Shown here: piece after piece, positions 53,267 through 62,965 of the stretch
Numbering within the stretch: the stretch's first letter is position 1
How the letters are laid out: each line of letters opens with the position of its first letter
DNA from: Euborellia annulipes
Lineage: Eukaryota > Arthropoda > Insecta > Dermaptera > Anisolabididae
NCBI GenBank assembly: GCA_023213315.1
Contig: JAKCPI010001673.1
Coordinates: 1 to 64,000, forward strand
Direction: 5' to 3'
Length of the DNA stretch: 64,000 bases
Program-made: the position numbers and the translations under genes
The notes under the pieces: generated by a model
Seen by the model: the letters and a program-made list of their open reading frames with translations, nothing else
Told to the model about the DNA's origin: nothing
The model's database searches: none

Positions 53267-54351
53267 GTATAAGTATAAATTTATTCAGTATTTAATATAT
53301 ACAGTCATAATAGTGAGTCGAGTAGCACATTTGAAAATTACAATTACAATACGCCGGTAGCCTCCAAATTTTTTTTTTTTTTTAATTACATAGAATCTAT
53401 TCAGAAAGAATAAAGATCTTAATTTCATAACCTCGCTTGTATAAAAGAAAAGCTTGCTTAATTTAACATTATTTACAATGGTGTTCATGTAACCTTGTTC
53501 CTCAACTCCTACAACTTCTGGAATATAGTGCCTCCTCAGAGAGTCGTACAATGGGCATTCGACCATGATATGGAATAAGGACTCCAGTCTCTCCATGTTG
53601 CAAATAGTACAATGCTCTTTTTGGTTGATTAAATAAACGTTTCTATTCACTGAGAGCTTCACAAAATATTTCCCAGCTACCCTCACCTGAGCCCAAAGCC
53701 TTACGTACACGAATCTTGTGTTGGAGGTTAGATAATCTTGCGGATATAGGGTGTCGGAGGGGAAACGAATAATGCTCTTGTAAAAGCTGCTGAATAAAGA
53801 ATTATTAACGAATTCGACGTCCCTCGCAACAAGATTCCTACTGAACTCATTTAGAGGCTCGCCCAAAAGGTATTTAATTTTTCGATGATCAGATAGATTA
53901 TCAGAGCTGAGTCCTGCCGTGTACAACAATGCTTTGACCTGGGATATCCAATTGTATTTGATGTTCGCTCCAGTCTCCAGAGATAGCAGCCTCTCAAAAC
54001 AGATCCTAGGGTATCTCTCGCTCCCCATTCGAGAGATCTTGTACATCCATTGTAGAGCAAGTTTCAAAATCCTGTGAGAGAGATGAACCGTCCCGGTTTC
54101 CAGTCTAACCACTGCATTAGGTGTTCCTCTTGGTAGTTGTAGCAGTCTCTTAAAAAAGTTTAACTGGGCTTTTTCGACCTGGTCACAGTAACGCAAGGAC
54201 CATATGGGAGCTCCATACAACAAGGATGTTTTAATTAAAGACGCATATAGTTTTTTCTTGATTCCCAAGTGACGCACCTGGCCCTGCTGAGTACGCCAAA
54301 GACCGCTCCCGTCGAAATCCTGGCTCTGCCCAACGCGTCTTCAAGAGCCTC
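53267..54351 (-). mobile_element. 5'-truncated LINE with 11-bp duplication
   Basis: AACAAATATAA lies at 53256-53266 and 54352-54362. On the minus strand the insert holds the end of an ORF2 and finishes in a short TATACT-type repeat tail instead of poly-A. Confidence 0.85.
53285..54281 (-). pseudogene. Non-LTR retrotransposon ORF2, C-terminal part
   Basis: About 330 codons from the segment after the reverse transcriptase palm to the stop. Family hallmarks visible: LYASLIKTSLLYG followed by PIW, FFKRLLQLPRGTP, RLETG, and a C-terminal CCHC knuckle, C-x2-C-x9-H-x4-C (CTIC...FHIMVEC), near residue 220. Just upstream, at about 54282-54350, the matching coding text (ALGRARISTGAVFGVLSRAR) continues in another frame, so there is a frameshift at about 54280, and the copy starts there by 5' truncation. 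The polymerase core and endonuclease are absent. It is a jockey/I-like LINE fragment by motif. It cannot be a host gene. Confidence 0.85.
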
Positions 54352-54362
54352 AACAAATATAA

Positions 54363-54990
54363 TAATAATAATAATGATAAGTTATCAAAAAAATTAAAGA
54401 AAATTGTAAACTAACTCCATTTGTATATTTAGAAATATGGACCTACTTTAGAAACAACATAAATATGACTTTTAATTATTAAACTTCATAAATTTATAGA
54501 GAAATCTTCCTATATACAATACAAACACACAAAAAAAAACATTATTTCAACTTTTCTAAAAATTATGTCATCCGGTGTGTTTTCTTCTCCTTTAATTTTT
54601 ATAACAAAAGTAAAAAGTGAATGGATAAATAAATAAAAATAAAAAATTGTCGATACATCCGCACTACGGCCAATATATCATTTAAAAAAAAAAAAAAATC
54701 TGGATCACTCAGGATGGAAAATCGCCAGAAAATAAGTTTCAAGAAAAAGAAGAATGAAAAGAACGAGAGACAGGAAGGATAAGTCAAACGGACATAGGGC
54801 ATAAATAATAATAATAATAATAGAAATAATAAAAAAAAAAAAATATAACATATAGGGTGTTTACTAAGAAAAGAAATCCTTTTAAATTTAAAATTTATTT
54901 AAAGCCTGACAAGAGAAAAAAAAAAAAAAAAACAGCCACCAAGATCGTTGCTGTTAATCAATGCCAAAGCACGAGGAGGCCCCAAAAAAC
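54363..54990. other. AT-rich spacer
   Basis: AAT repeats at 54360-54375 and 54807-54825, and A runs. No gene. Confidence 0.4.
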
Positions 54991-54994
54991 AAGC

Positions 54995-55160
54995 GTGTGA
55001 AAACGACCTCTCTCCAGTTGGCTGGACCCTCAATTTTTCTCCGGGCCGCCCTCCTGCAGCGGACCCTCGCCTTTTCTTAATTATGAGAAGACGTGCCGTC
55101 CGCCTTGAGCGGGCTTCGAGTCTGGCTACGCCCAAAAAACAAGGTATGTCCACTTCGGAG
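54995..55160 (-). mobile_element. Helitron-related fragment (reverse)
   Basis: GCAGCGGACCCTCGCCTTTTC and CTTAATTATGAGAAG are the internal 3' blocks of the Helitron family. Followed by CGGGCTTCGAGTCTGGCTACG instead of the usual terminus. Confidence 0.5.
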
Positions 55161-55741
55161 CGAAAACTCGTCCTACTCTGCGCATGACGTCACGTGGCGG
55201 GCAGATAAGTAAGTTTGCTATGCGGAGTAGAGGGTAAATCACAGTTTTGTTTGCTTATATTAACAGATTTTATGAAAATAAAAACAAAACAAATATGATC
55301 ACTTTTAAATATGTTTATTTTATTAAAAGTGAATTTTATTTTGTAAAAAATAAGTGAGTACAAGCTATTATTTTATAACTATGATACAGTCTAAAAATAA
55401 ATGAACCCAAAAATATTCATAGTATAGGTATCATTTAATGTATATATGTGATATTTAATGTTAAATATAAAATTAAAATTACTTAATATTAAAAATGTAT
55501 TATAGAAATTTTTTTATTTTCTTTGTACTTGATTTATGACAAAGATTTTTTGCAAAAGTTCCCGATTAATTTTTCGTATTCTAATATACCTCCGTACTTT
55601 TATATAATATTTTAAAATTTCTATAGAGATATCTTCATTATGCTTAGTTTTGCTATGAATTTAATTAGCTAAATCCGTTATTATATCAATATATTATTGT
55701 TTTTATTGAAATTATCTCCATGAAACTTTAGAAACAAATCA
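55161..55741. other. Spacer with a CRE/E-box site
   Basis: ATGACGTCACGTGGCGGGCAG lies at 55184-55204 and its near-inverse occurs upstream of the THAP exon (57088-57108). The rest is AT-rich with no gene. Confidence 0.35.
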
Positions 55742-55749
55742 TCTGCAAC

Positions 55750-56169
55750 CAGGGCCGGCGCAAGCTATTCTGCCGCCCTAGGCAAGATATTTTTTTTGCG
55801 CCCCTCCCCCCAAAAAAAAAAAACTTTAAAAATTTAAATTGCCGCCCCCTCCTTAAAATTTTCCTGATCTCAAAAATTTTTCTGCGAAATTTTTTTTTTT
55901 TCGCGGAACCAATTTTTTCCCGTGCGCCGCCCGCGGAACATTTTCTCTTGCGCGGAACCAAAATTTTTTTATCTTTTTTTTAGAGACGCAAAATTTTTTA
56001 AATTTTTTACTTTTTTTTTAGAGACGATAAATTTTTGCCGCCTGCGGAACAAAATTTTTTTTCGGGTGCCGCTTGTGGAACCAAAATTTTTTTTCCCCCT
56101 TTTTGCCGCCCTCTCCAGGTTGCCGCCCTAGGCGACCGCCTAGTTCGCCTAGTGGGCGCGCCGCCCCTG
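55750..56169. mobile_element. hAT element with GCGGAAC repeats
   Basis: Ends CAGGGCCGGCGCAAG and, inverted, CAGGGGCGGCGCGCC, with TCTGCAAC at 55742-55749 and 56170-56177. The interior is degenerate CGGAAC-plus-T-run repeat. Confidence 0.88.
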
Positions 56170-56226
56170 TCTGCAACTGTAATAATTGAATATAAATTTT
56201 CAATTGGATAACTTAAATGTCCTTTA

Positions 56227-56610
56227 TAGGAACCGGCCGAAATTCGGTTTCGGCCAAAAATTCTGGTTTCGGTTTCGGTCAAAAATTAGCCGAAACTTTC
56301 GGCCGGCCGAAACCTGAGTCTGAAAAGATGGGATGAGAATCGCACGCAAAAAAAATATATATAATAAATAAATAAATAAAAAAGGTCAAATGATTTGCAC
56401 TTGAGGAAAAAATTTTCCCGCAAGGCGGAAAACTTAAGAGTCCGCAAAAAGGGGAAAGGTTCCGCGGGCCCCCCCTCAGAAAAAATTTCTATATACGCCC
56501 CTGATAGTAAATACAAGTTTCGGTTTCGGTTACGGTTTCGGCCGAAACTAAGATTGAGGTAGAAATTCGGTTTCGGTTTCGGCTGAAAATCTTGTTTCGG
56601 TCGGACCCTA
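56227..56610. mobile_element. hAT-B MITE with perfect 8-bp duplication
   Basis: Ends TAGGAACCGGCCGAA and, inverted, TAGGGTCCGACCGAA, with GTCCTTTA at 56219-56226 and 56611-56618. A piece of another hAT type (TTTCTATATACGCCCCTG) lies inside near 56490. Confidence 0.9.
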
Positions 56611-56813
56611 GTCCTTTAGATATAAATAATATCCAGTTTAAAGTTTCATTTATTTTATCAAATTTCTTTAAATTATTGCCAAGAAATGAATATTTTTATC
56701 TAAATCGATATACTATATATCCAGCTAAATTCTCACTGTATTTAAATATGGTAATAAAATTATTGTTAAAAATAATAATTTTTGATTATTTTTTTGGAAA
56801 GAAAAACACTTAC

Positions 56814-56952
56814 TATTTTTAACATTAATCTTATCATCCCTGCCGCAGGCATTTGTCCATAATTTACATAAAGTTTCATCCTTTGGAAATCTATGATATT
56901 CCCGATGTTTTTTACTATAATTACTACACCCATAAACTGCAGAGCACGGCAT
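56814..56952 (-). CDS. THAP zinc-finger domain, first coding exon (partial)
   Basis: From ATG at 56952 the 46 complete codons read MPCSAVYGCSN, then HREYHRFPKDETLCKLW, then NACGRDDK and VKN. This is the first half of a THAP domain: two Cys, a (Y/F)HRFPK block, an invariant Trp and the K-N-S/A site preceding the second Cys. The exon ends one base into a codon at a canonical donor (GTAAGT, 56813-56808), and the missing C-x2-H pair would be on the next exon, which was not found. The first two Cys are five residues apart, one more than in most THAP proteins. THAP domains bind DNA in transcription factors and in P-element-type transposases; which applies here cannot be told. The hAT-B copy lies 204 bp into the presumed intron. 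Confidence 0.65.
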
Positions 56953-56999
56953 TTTGACTTCACAGTTCAACAATGTATTTAGTAGTATGTAAATATCTG

Positions 57000-57135
57000 T
57001 GGTAGTATCTGTATGCCACGTGCCACGTTTCACAGTGAGCTAGAGATAGGGAGAAGTGTATTTGTATCATAGTCTGCCTGCCATGTCTGCCTGCCACGTG
57101 ACGTCACAGTGAGCTAGAGTGAGAGGGAAGATGTG
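57000..57135 (-). promoter_or_regulatory. Likely upstream region of the THAP exon
   Basis: On the minus strand it holds TGACGTCACGTGGC (a CRE half-palindrome pair fused to an E-box), a duplicated CTCTAGCTCACTGTG, and two GGCAGGCAGAC words. There is no clear TATA box. The position, 50-180 bases before the ATG, suits a promoter or 5' UTR. Confidence 0.35.
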
Positions 57136-57149
57136 CGCGTGGCTATACC

Positions 57150-57304
57150 TTGTTTTGGCTACGCCCTCCTGGACCCGCCTCAGCTAGCTCGGGCCCTCCT
57201 GCGGCGGACCCTCGCCAGTTCTCTATAAGACTGCAAAATTTCGTTTCAAAATTCCAACGGGATGTCGGTCAAATAGAGCGTAACAGAAGGAAACTCCGCG
57301 ATTA
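57150..57304 (-). mobile_element. Helitron derivative (reverse), internally deleted
   Basis: GCTCGGGCCCTCCTGCGGCGG joins directly to CTCTATAAGACTGCAAAATT, then CAAAATTCCAACGGGATG, with the middle of the family missing. Confidence 0.55.
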
Positions 57305-57308
57305 TCTA

Positions 57309-57734
57309 TCTATATAAATAATTCGCTAATGTCCGTCTGTCTGTTTGTCTGTCACGCTCTATTTAGGCAATTTCCCTTTGGAATTTTGAAATGAAATTTT
57401 TTATGCATAAAGAGGACCATCTCGGGATTACAGGAAAATTATTTTCATCCAGAAATTCCTATAACTTTTTGAGTTATTAATTTCTAAATTTACGATTTCC
57501 CCCATAGGAAATGTATAGAAAAATATTTATGTATTCTTTTCATTTGTATATTCCATGAATTGCCGAAAAGACTGTGTGTAAGTGGGTGTGAATGGGAAAA
57601 AAGTGTGTTTTTTTATAAAAAAAAAAAAGATAATTAAGAAAGGCGAGGGTCTGCCGCAGGTGGGCCCGAGTCAGCTGCAGGGGGGTCCAGGGGGGCGAAG
57701 CCCCTCGGCTAGGCTTAGCGGGCGTAGCAGCTAG
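57309..57734 (+). mobile_element. Helitron, complete non-autonomous copy
   Basis: Starts TCTATATAAATAATTCGC after A and ends GGCGTAGCAGCTAG before T, with a GGGGCGAAGCCCC hairpin about 35 bp before the end. A SINE tail (57558-57632) lies inside. It is head-to-head with the reverse copy to its left. Confidence 0.8.
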
Positions 57735-58052
57735 TATTATATAATAAACTATAAATGAGGTCGGTCGCTGTGACTTCCCAATCCGGCCCTAGCTATTTAA
57801 TATTATAAACGCCTAATAAAAAAAAATATACCTTTCAATATGAAATTTAAACGAAACAAATTAATTTTAAGAGGAGATGAATTTTGAATTGTGGAGTATT
57901 AAAAAACAAAGAAACGACACTTTGATCACTCATCTCAGATTGAGAGAAGCACACCAAGAGGGGAGAATTCGAACTAAAGAACAAGTTTATTGTATGATAT
58001 GATTCTCTTATGCAATTGACAATTAATGGCGATTTAGAAAATCTATTAATAA
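57735..58052. other. AT-rich spacer
   Basis: A short TCCCAATCCGGCCCTAGC piece (57776-57793) resembles a hAT end. Nothing else is recognised. Confidence 0.35.
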
Positions 58053-58054
58053 TA

Positions 58055-59541
58055 GTAGGGGAGCCCAGAGTGCTAAATGTGTTTTTGCTCGAGCGCTTTG
58101 AAGACCTATTGGATCGCGAAGATTATATGCTAATAAACAAAAAGTTTATCTGATGTAAAGCTGTTTAGTGGTGGGGCTAGCGTGTATAAATTTCTAAAAA
58201 TGTAAAAAAAAATCGTTACATCGAAATACTCGAGCGCGTCAGACTTTGATACCGTGTAGTGTCTACCAACTCCTGTTTACAGAGAGATATTAATCTGACG
58301 AATAGCTAGGGGAAGTTAGCTGTAATTCGAGGTAGAAATCGGGGAAAAAATGTTTTTCCTCGAGCGTGTCAGAAATTCATAAGGGGGGTTAATTTAACTG
58401 TAAAAAGTGTCCCATAATAAAGACTGACGATTTGGACGTGTCGAAAAGTTTATATCGATATTTAAACATGTCAAAAAAAAATCGTGACATCGAAATGCTC
58501 GAGCGCGTCAGAATTTTATACAGGGAGGTTCAGCTCGATGTTTTAGTGGTGTAAACTCTTAATCTGACGATTTTGTAAAGGAATTTTTTTAATCTGACGA
58601 TTAATCGCTCTTCTACTGAAAAATTCTCAGTCAGCCATCGTCCGCGGGCGGGAAACAGAATTTATTTCATTTATAATCATGAAATATTGGTAAGATAATG
58701 CAAAATATTTACAGAAAACTCTTCATTATAGAATTTTATTTAAAAAACTAAATGCCTAAAAAAGCCTTAAATAAATAATTAAAAAAAAATGAAAACAATT
58801 TTTTAGATTATAGACCAATTTAACAACAATATATTCAAAATGTAATATAATGAATTATAAAAAGATTATAACTGACAATCATTGACGCGAAAATTATAAA
58901 TAAATAAATATATTTATATAGGCGCGCAATTCTGACCGCCATAGCGAAAGACCCTCAACGGACGAGAAGTTGTGGCATGACGTCATTGTCGCGGGTGCCC
59001 GCGTCCGCCCTCCGCCAACCCAAAGTCTACCTTAAGACGTAGAGGAAGAGTGAGAAAAAGCAAAGGAAGAGAGGCGTCGAGCGGAAAATTCATTATTCTC
59101 AATAGTTGTACATACTACACTCTTGGGATAATTTTTGATGCTTCGGCTTACGATAATCGGCAGATTATGCTATTTCTATAAATTTTAAACTATTTTCTTT
59201 GAAATAAAAAAAACTACATTTGCGCTCGAACATTTCAAGGTATCGATTTTTTTTTGCAGATTGGTGATTCGCTCAAATTTTTAGGTCACGCTCAAATCGT
59301 CAGATTATTGAAGGGATTATGTTTTCTGCATGTAATTAACTTATTTTGTTTAAATCTGACGCGCTCGAGTTTTTTTGAGGATCGATTTTTTTTTACTAAT
59401 CTGATCGACTGCCCTAGACGTTCGACACTATATTGAGGGACCATACTTGGTAAAAGTACTTAACATAGTACAAAGATTCTCCCCTAATATTAATCTGCCG
59501 AGCTCGAGCCACTTACGAAATCCCCTCTTGGGCTCCCCTAC
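58055..59541. mobile_element. TA-flanked element with repeated CTCGAGCGCGTCAGA words
   Basis: Ends GTAGGGGAGCCCAGAG and, inverted, GTAGGGGAGCCCAAGAG, with TA at 58053-58054 and 59542-59543. The word CTCGAGCG(C/T)GTCAGA or its inverse occurs near 58089, 58231, 58362, 58498 and 59350, with weaker forms at 59225 and 59503. The middle has a GC-rich block (58920-59030). No transposase was recognised. Confidence 0.75.
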
Positions 59542-59543
59542 TA

Positions 59544-60578
59544 TAACTGATTATTAAAATTATTTAAAACATGTAGAACATGCATGGATGCTGGTACATG
59601 TTGCAACCATGAGAATTTCAATAAATATTAGATGGAAGGTGAAAAAAAAACATAACTTTGCTCATTGTTAACAATCGGCTTCAAACACGCTATTGAATTT
59701 CGAATCGTCATCTGTTCTTGTTGTTACCAACCTAACAAAGTTGTTTAGAACAACGCCAAGTCTAGTGGTTGTTTAAAAATGAGGTTTCGGACTTTTGCCC
59801 CACCTTACTCTATATAACAAAATACAAATAATTACAAATAGCCTACCATTAAAAAGAATCCTTAGGTGACCCCGCAGTGTGAGATCAAGACGAAGAAAGA
59901 TAACGAAAAATAACTTTCCATAATCCAAGAGCACTATTTAAAACACTGATGATCACTGATAACTAACAAAATAAAAAAAAAAAAAAAAAAACGCAAAAGA
60001 GTATCGCACAAATAAAATAAAATAAAATAAAAATAAATAAAATAAAATAAAATAGTATTGTAGTCAATAGTTCAATAATCTCTGTTCTTCAGCTTTCATC
60101 ATCACCATTACCATAGTAGATACCATATCACTTTTATAATATGTACATGGACTTTTATTATGTAATTTTACTATGTAATTCTAATATGTTATTTTACTAT
60201 GTATTTTCTGTTATATATTGGAACTCTTACTATGTTATTTTATTATGTAATTTTTGATATTTTTTATGTTGTATTACTATGTAGTTATTTCTGTTTTATT
60301 TATTTTATTTGTATGCTTTTGTTTTATTTCATGTTATTTTACTTATTTATGTAATTTTTTTTTTTAAATTTTTTTATATTGTTTGGCATTTACTATATTG
60401 TTAAGTTTCTTTTTATAAAAGTTTTTTGTAAACCGATGGCCTTTGGCCGAAAGGATTAATAAAAAAAAAAAAAAAAAAAAAAATGGCGAGGCAGAAGCCT
60501 ACTGGCGCTTCAAGGACGCCTTCACTTTCTCCTCAAAGAGGAGTGGATCGGGTAGCGATGATGTAATGAAGGGGTTTT
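59544..60578. other. Spacer ending in a retroelement-like 3' tail
   Basis: AAATA repeats at 60010-60053, TATGT-rich DNA, then GATGGCCTTTGGCCGAAAGG followed by TTAATAAA and a long A run (60460-60483), the form of a LINE 3' UTR. No upstream ORF was found. A complex stretch at 60484-60575 (TGGCGAGGCAGAAGCC...) is unassigned. Confidence 0.35.
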
Positions 60579-61228
60579 TACTTTCTCTTACCTATGTATA
60601 TGTAATATATATATAGAGAGAAAGTATTGGTTTCATGTCAAAAATTCGATGTCGAGATTTTGATGGATCTTCACGTTTTGAGGTCCCCTGAATCCAAAAA
60701 AGTGGTTTTCGCGACATGGTCTGTCTGTGGGTGTGTGTTCAATTTTAAGCATGAAGGAATTGAGCTACGAGGTTGAAATTTTATATTTAAGTTAAACACC
60801 CCCCGGGACCGGAAAAATAAGCTTTTAATCGAAATCGGCCAAAGAGTACTAGTACTTTACTGATGTACTTTTTCAGTTTTTTCGATTTTCTCAAAATTTG
60901 CTCCAACGATTTTTTTTTTAATTCAAAAATCAATTAATTTTTAGATTCTCTTTAAAATGTATATTCTCATTTTGCATTTGAAATCTTCTGAAGACCACTT
61001 TACTCTTGTATTTCATAGGGAAGATAGGCGAAATGGTTGCCATGGTAACAAAATATAAATATTTTCCCATACTTATAAATTTTACATCTGAATTCATATG
61101 TTCCGTACTGTCGGGAACTAAATATATGTCGACACAAAAAATCTGGTGTGACAAGCACAGAACACAACTTTCGATTACCGAAGGTAAGAGAAAGTTGTGT
61201 GCTGTGCGCCAGTCACACCAGATTTTTT
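60579..61228 (+). mobile_element. Twin-hairpin element, full copy with short microsatellite
   Basis: AT hairpin 60579-60630, only GGGTGTGTGT in place of the long microsatellite, X-box-like site 61036-61049, terminal hairpin to 61226. The microsatellite difference explains most of its shorter length. Confidence 0.92.
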
Positions 61229-61612
61229 AAGATAATATTTTATATATTTTTTTCTTCAAAAACAAAAAAAACAGAAGAAGATTACCTTTAATAAGACGCT
61301 CCCGGGGGATGACGACATGATCGGGGTGAGTGGCACAAAATACTCTAATTTGGAGAGAGAGAGAGAGAGAGCTCAGCTGGCCAGGCCTCTCTTCTTGGCA
61401 TGACTGAACGAGATGTTTTTGCCTTTCTTTCTTCTCTCTATAAAAAAAAGAATCAAAAGCACTCATTTTAGTAAAAGTTAAAAAAAAAGAACTTATTACT
61501 CTAATCTAATAATATTTAGAGTTAGAATCAAAAATATTCGCAATTCTCTCTTAAAAAGTTCCACCCCCCTCTAGCAATCAACCCTTAAATAAATTAAAGT
61601 CTTACAAAGATA
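61229..61612. other. Spacer with a repeat shared with 40.4 kb
   Basis: 61285-61540 matches 40403-40690 in block order (see there). A GA run lies at 61354-61371. Confidence 0.4.
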
Positions 61613-61614
61613 AA

Positions 61615-61735
61615 AATTTGATGTGACTGGTCACACAGCACACGACTTTCTCTTACACTTCGGTAACCGTGCTGGTCACACCAGATTTTTTGTGTCGAGA
61701 TATATTTAATTGTCCATAGCAACTTAGTTTCAAAC
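61615..61735 (-). mobile_element. CTGGTGTGAC hairpin, subfamily 2, part of loop deleted
   Basis: GATGTGACTGGTCACACAGC and CGGTAACCGTGCTGGTCAC, then the GTGTCGAGATATATTTAA block and CTTAGTTTCAAACTTGG as in 22604-22745. Confidence 0.6.
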
Positions 61736-61808
61736 TTGGCCACTTGCAATTTATAAGTGAAAAGTAAATAAAATGTATTGAATTAATGCATTAAGATTTA
61801 TTAATTTA

Positions 61809-62015
61809 CTAGCCGCGTCGCCCGCCTAGCCGGGGGGCTTCGTCCCACAAGACCCCCCTCAGCTTGCTCGGGCCCGCCTGCGGGGGACCCTCGCCTTTTC
61901 TTAATTATGAGAAGCTTCATGTCTAGACAGGGGGCTTCGCCCCTGGACCCCCCTCAGCTTGCTCGGGCCCGCCTGAGGCGGACCCTCGCCTTTTCTTCTT
62001 AATTATGAAAATAAA
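61809..62015 (-). mobile_element. Helitron 3' end (reverse), 3' block duplicated
   Basis: On the minus strand it ends GCGACGCGGCTAG. The CTTGCTCGGGCCCGCCTG to CTTTTCTTAATTATGAGAAG block occurs twice in tandem (61861-61910 and 61958-62010). Confidence 0.65.
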
Positions 62016-62338
62016 TTTTTTTATTTTTTTTTAAACACTCACAATTTATTCTATGTCTGGCGACTGGCTAGCATCAGTTTCGGGAGCCCAACTATCATCA
62101 TCAGGCCTGCAAAATACATTTTATTTTATTTATATTTAATAAAAGCCTAAAGTCTAAATGGAATTAGGTTTCACACAGTCTTATCGGCAACTTAGACCAT
62201 TTAACACTTTTACGATAACCGTTATTTAATTATATATATTTATTTGGGGTTCAGGCATTCTTATTTAAGCCATTTAGTATCCAGATGGCTTAAATAAAAT
62301 CATCGGACTGCCTGGGGTCCGAACCCGCGACGCACAGT
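62016..62338 (-). mobile_element. tRNA-SINE (reverse) split by a foldback-family piece
   Basis: Tail side TTTAAACACTCACAA before 62050; from 62162 TCACACAGTCTTATCGGC through the inner palindrome to GGTCCGAACCCGCG. The head is cut at 62338. Confidence 0.75.
62051..62160 (-). mobile_element. Hammerhead-like core without inverted arm
   Basis: On the minus strand: CCTGATGATGATAGTTGGGC, TCCC, then GAAACTGATGC and AATAAA. The core words match the foldbacks but only one orientation is present. A short GGG/CCC stem is all that can form. Confidence 0.5.
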
Positions 62339-62339
62339 G

Positions 62340-62965
62340 GGCTGAAATCGAAAAAAAGCGGCCATAATTATCTTTTTTTTGGGCGGATTTTTACTAAATT
62401 AAATCTATACATACAAAATCATATGTTCTACTATACCCTTCAATATTTTCATATTTTACCAAAAGGGGTTGAAATTACCCCTTGACAAAGTTGAAAAAAA
62501 AATTATGATGTGTGAAATATAAAGAAAAACATATGTCAAAAAATCAAAAAAATATGCGTTTTACAAAAATGACATTTATTTTTACAAAAAACATACATGG
62601 GGTGAACTACCCCTTACTGAAGGGAGCAAAAAAAAAAATTTTTTTGATAATTACAAGCAATACGTCTTTATATACATTTTAATGGATGCTGATTCCAAAG
62701 ATGTCATCTATTTTTACTAAAAACATACATGGGGTGAACTACCCCTTACTCAAGGTGTTAAAAAAATTTTGCTTTGATAATTACAAGTAATATGTCTTTA
62801 TATACATTTTAAAGGTCACTCGTTACGAAAATGTCATTTATTTTTACAAAATATATAGATGGGGTGAACTACCTCTACTGAAGGAAGAAAAAAATATTTT
62901 TTTTTGGTAATTACAAGCAATATGTCTTTATATACATTTTAATGGATTGTTGATTACAAAGATGA
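62340..62965. repeat. Tandem repeat of about 131 bp in an unclassified element
   Basis: TGGGGTGAACTAC occurs at 62598, 62730 and 62860, and a degenerate form near 62466. Each unit also holds AATTACAAG and TATGTCTTTATATAC. The region starts CACAGTGGGCTGAAATC at about 62334, which may be a transposon end. Confidence 0.75.
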
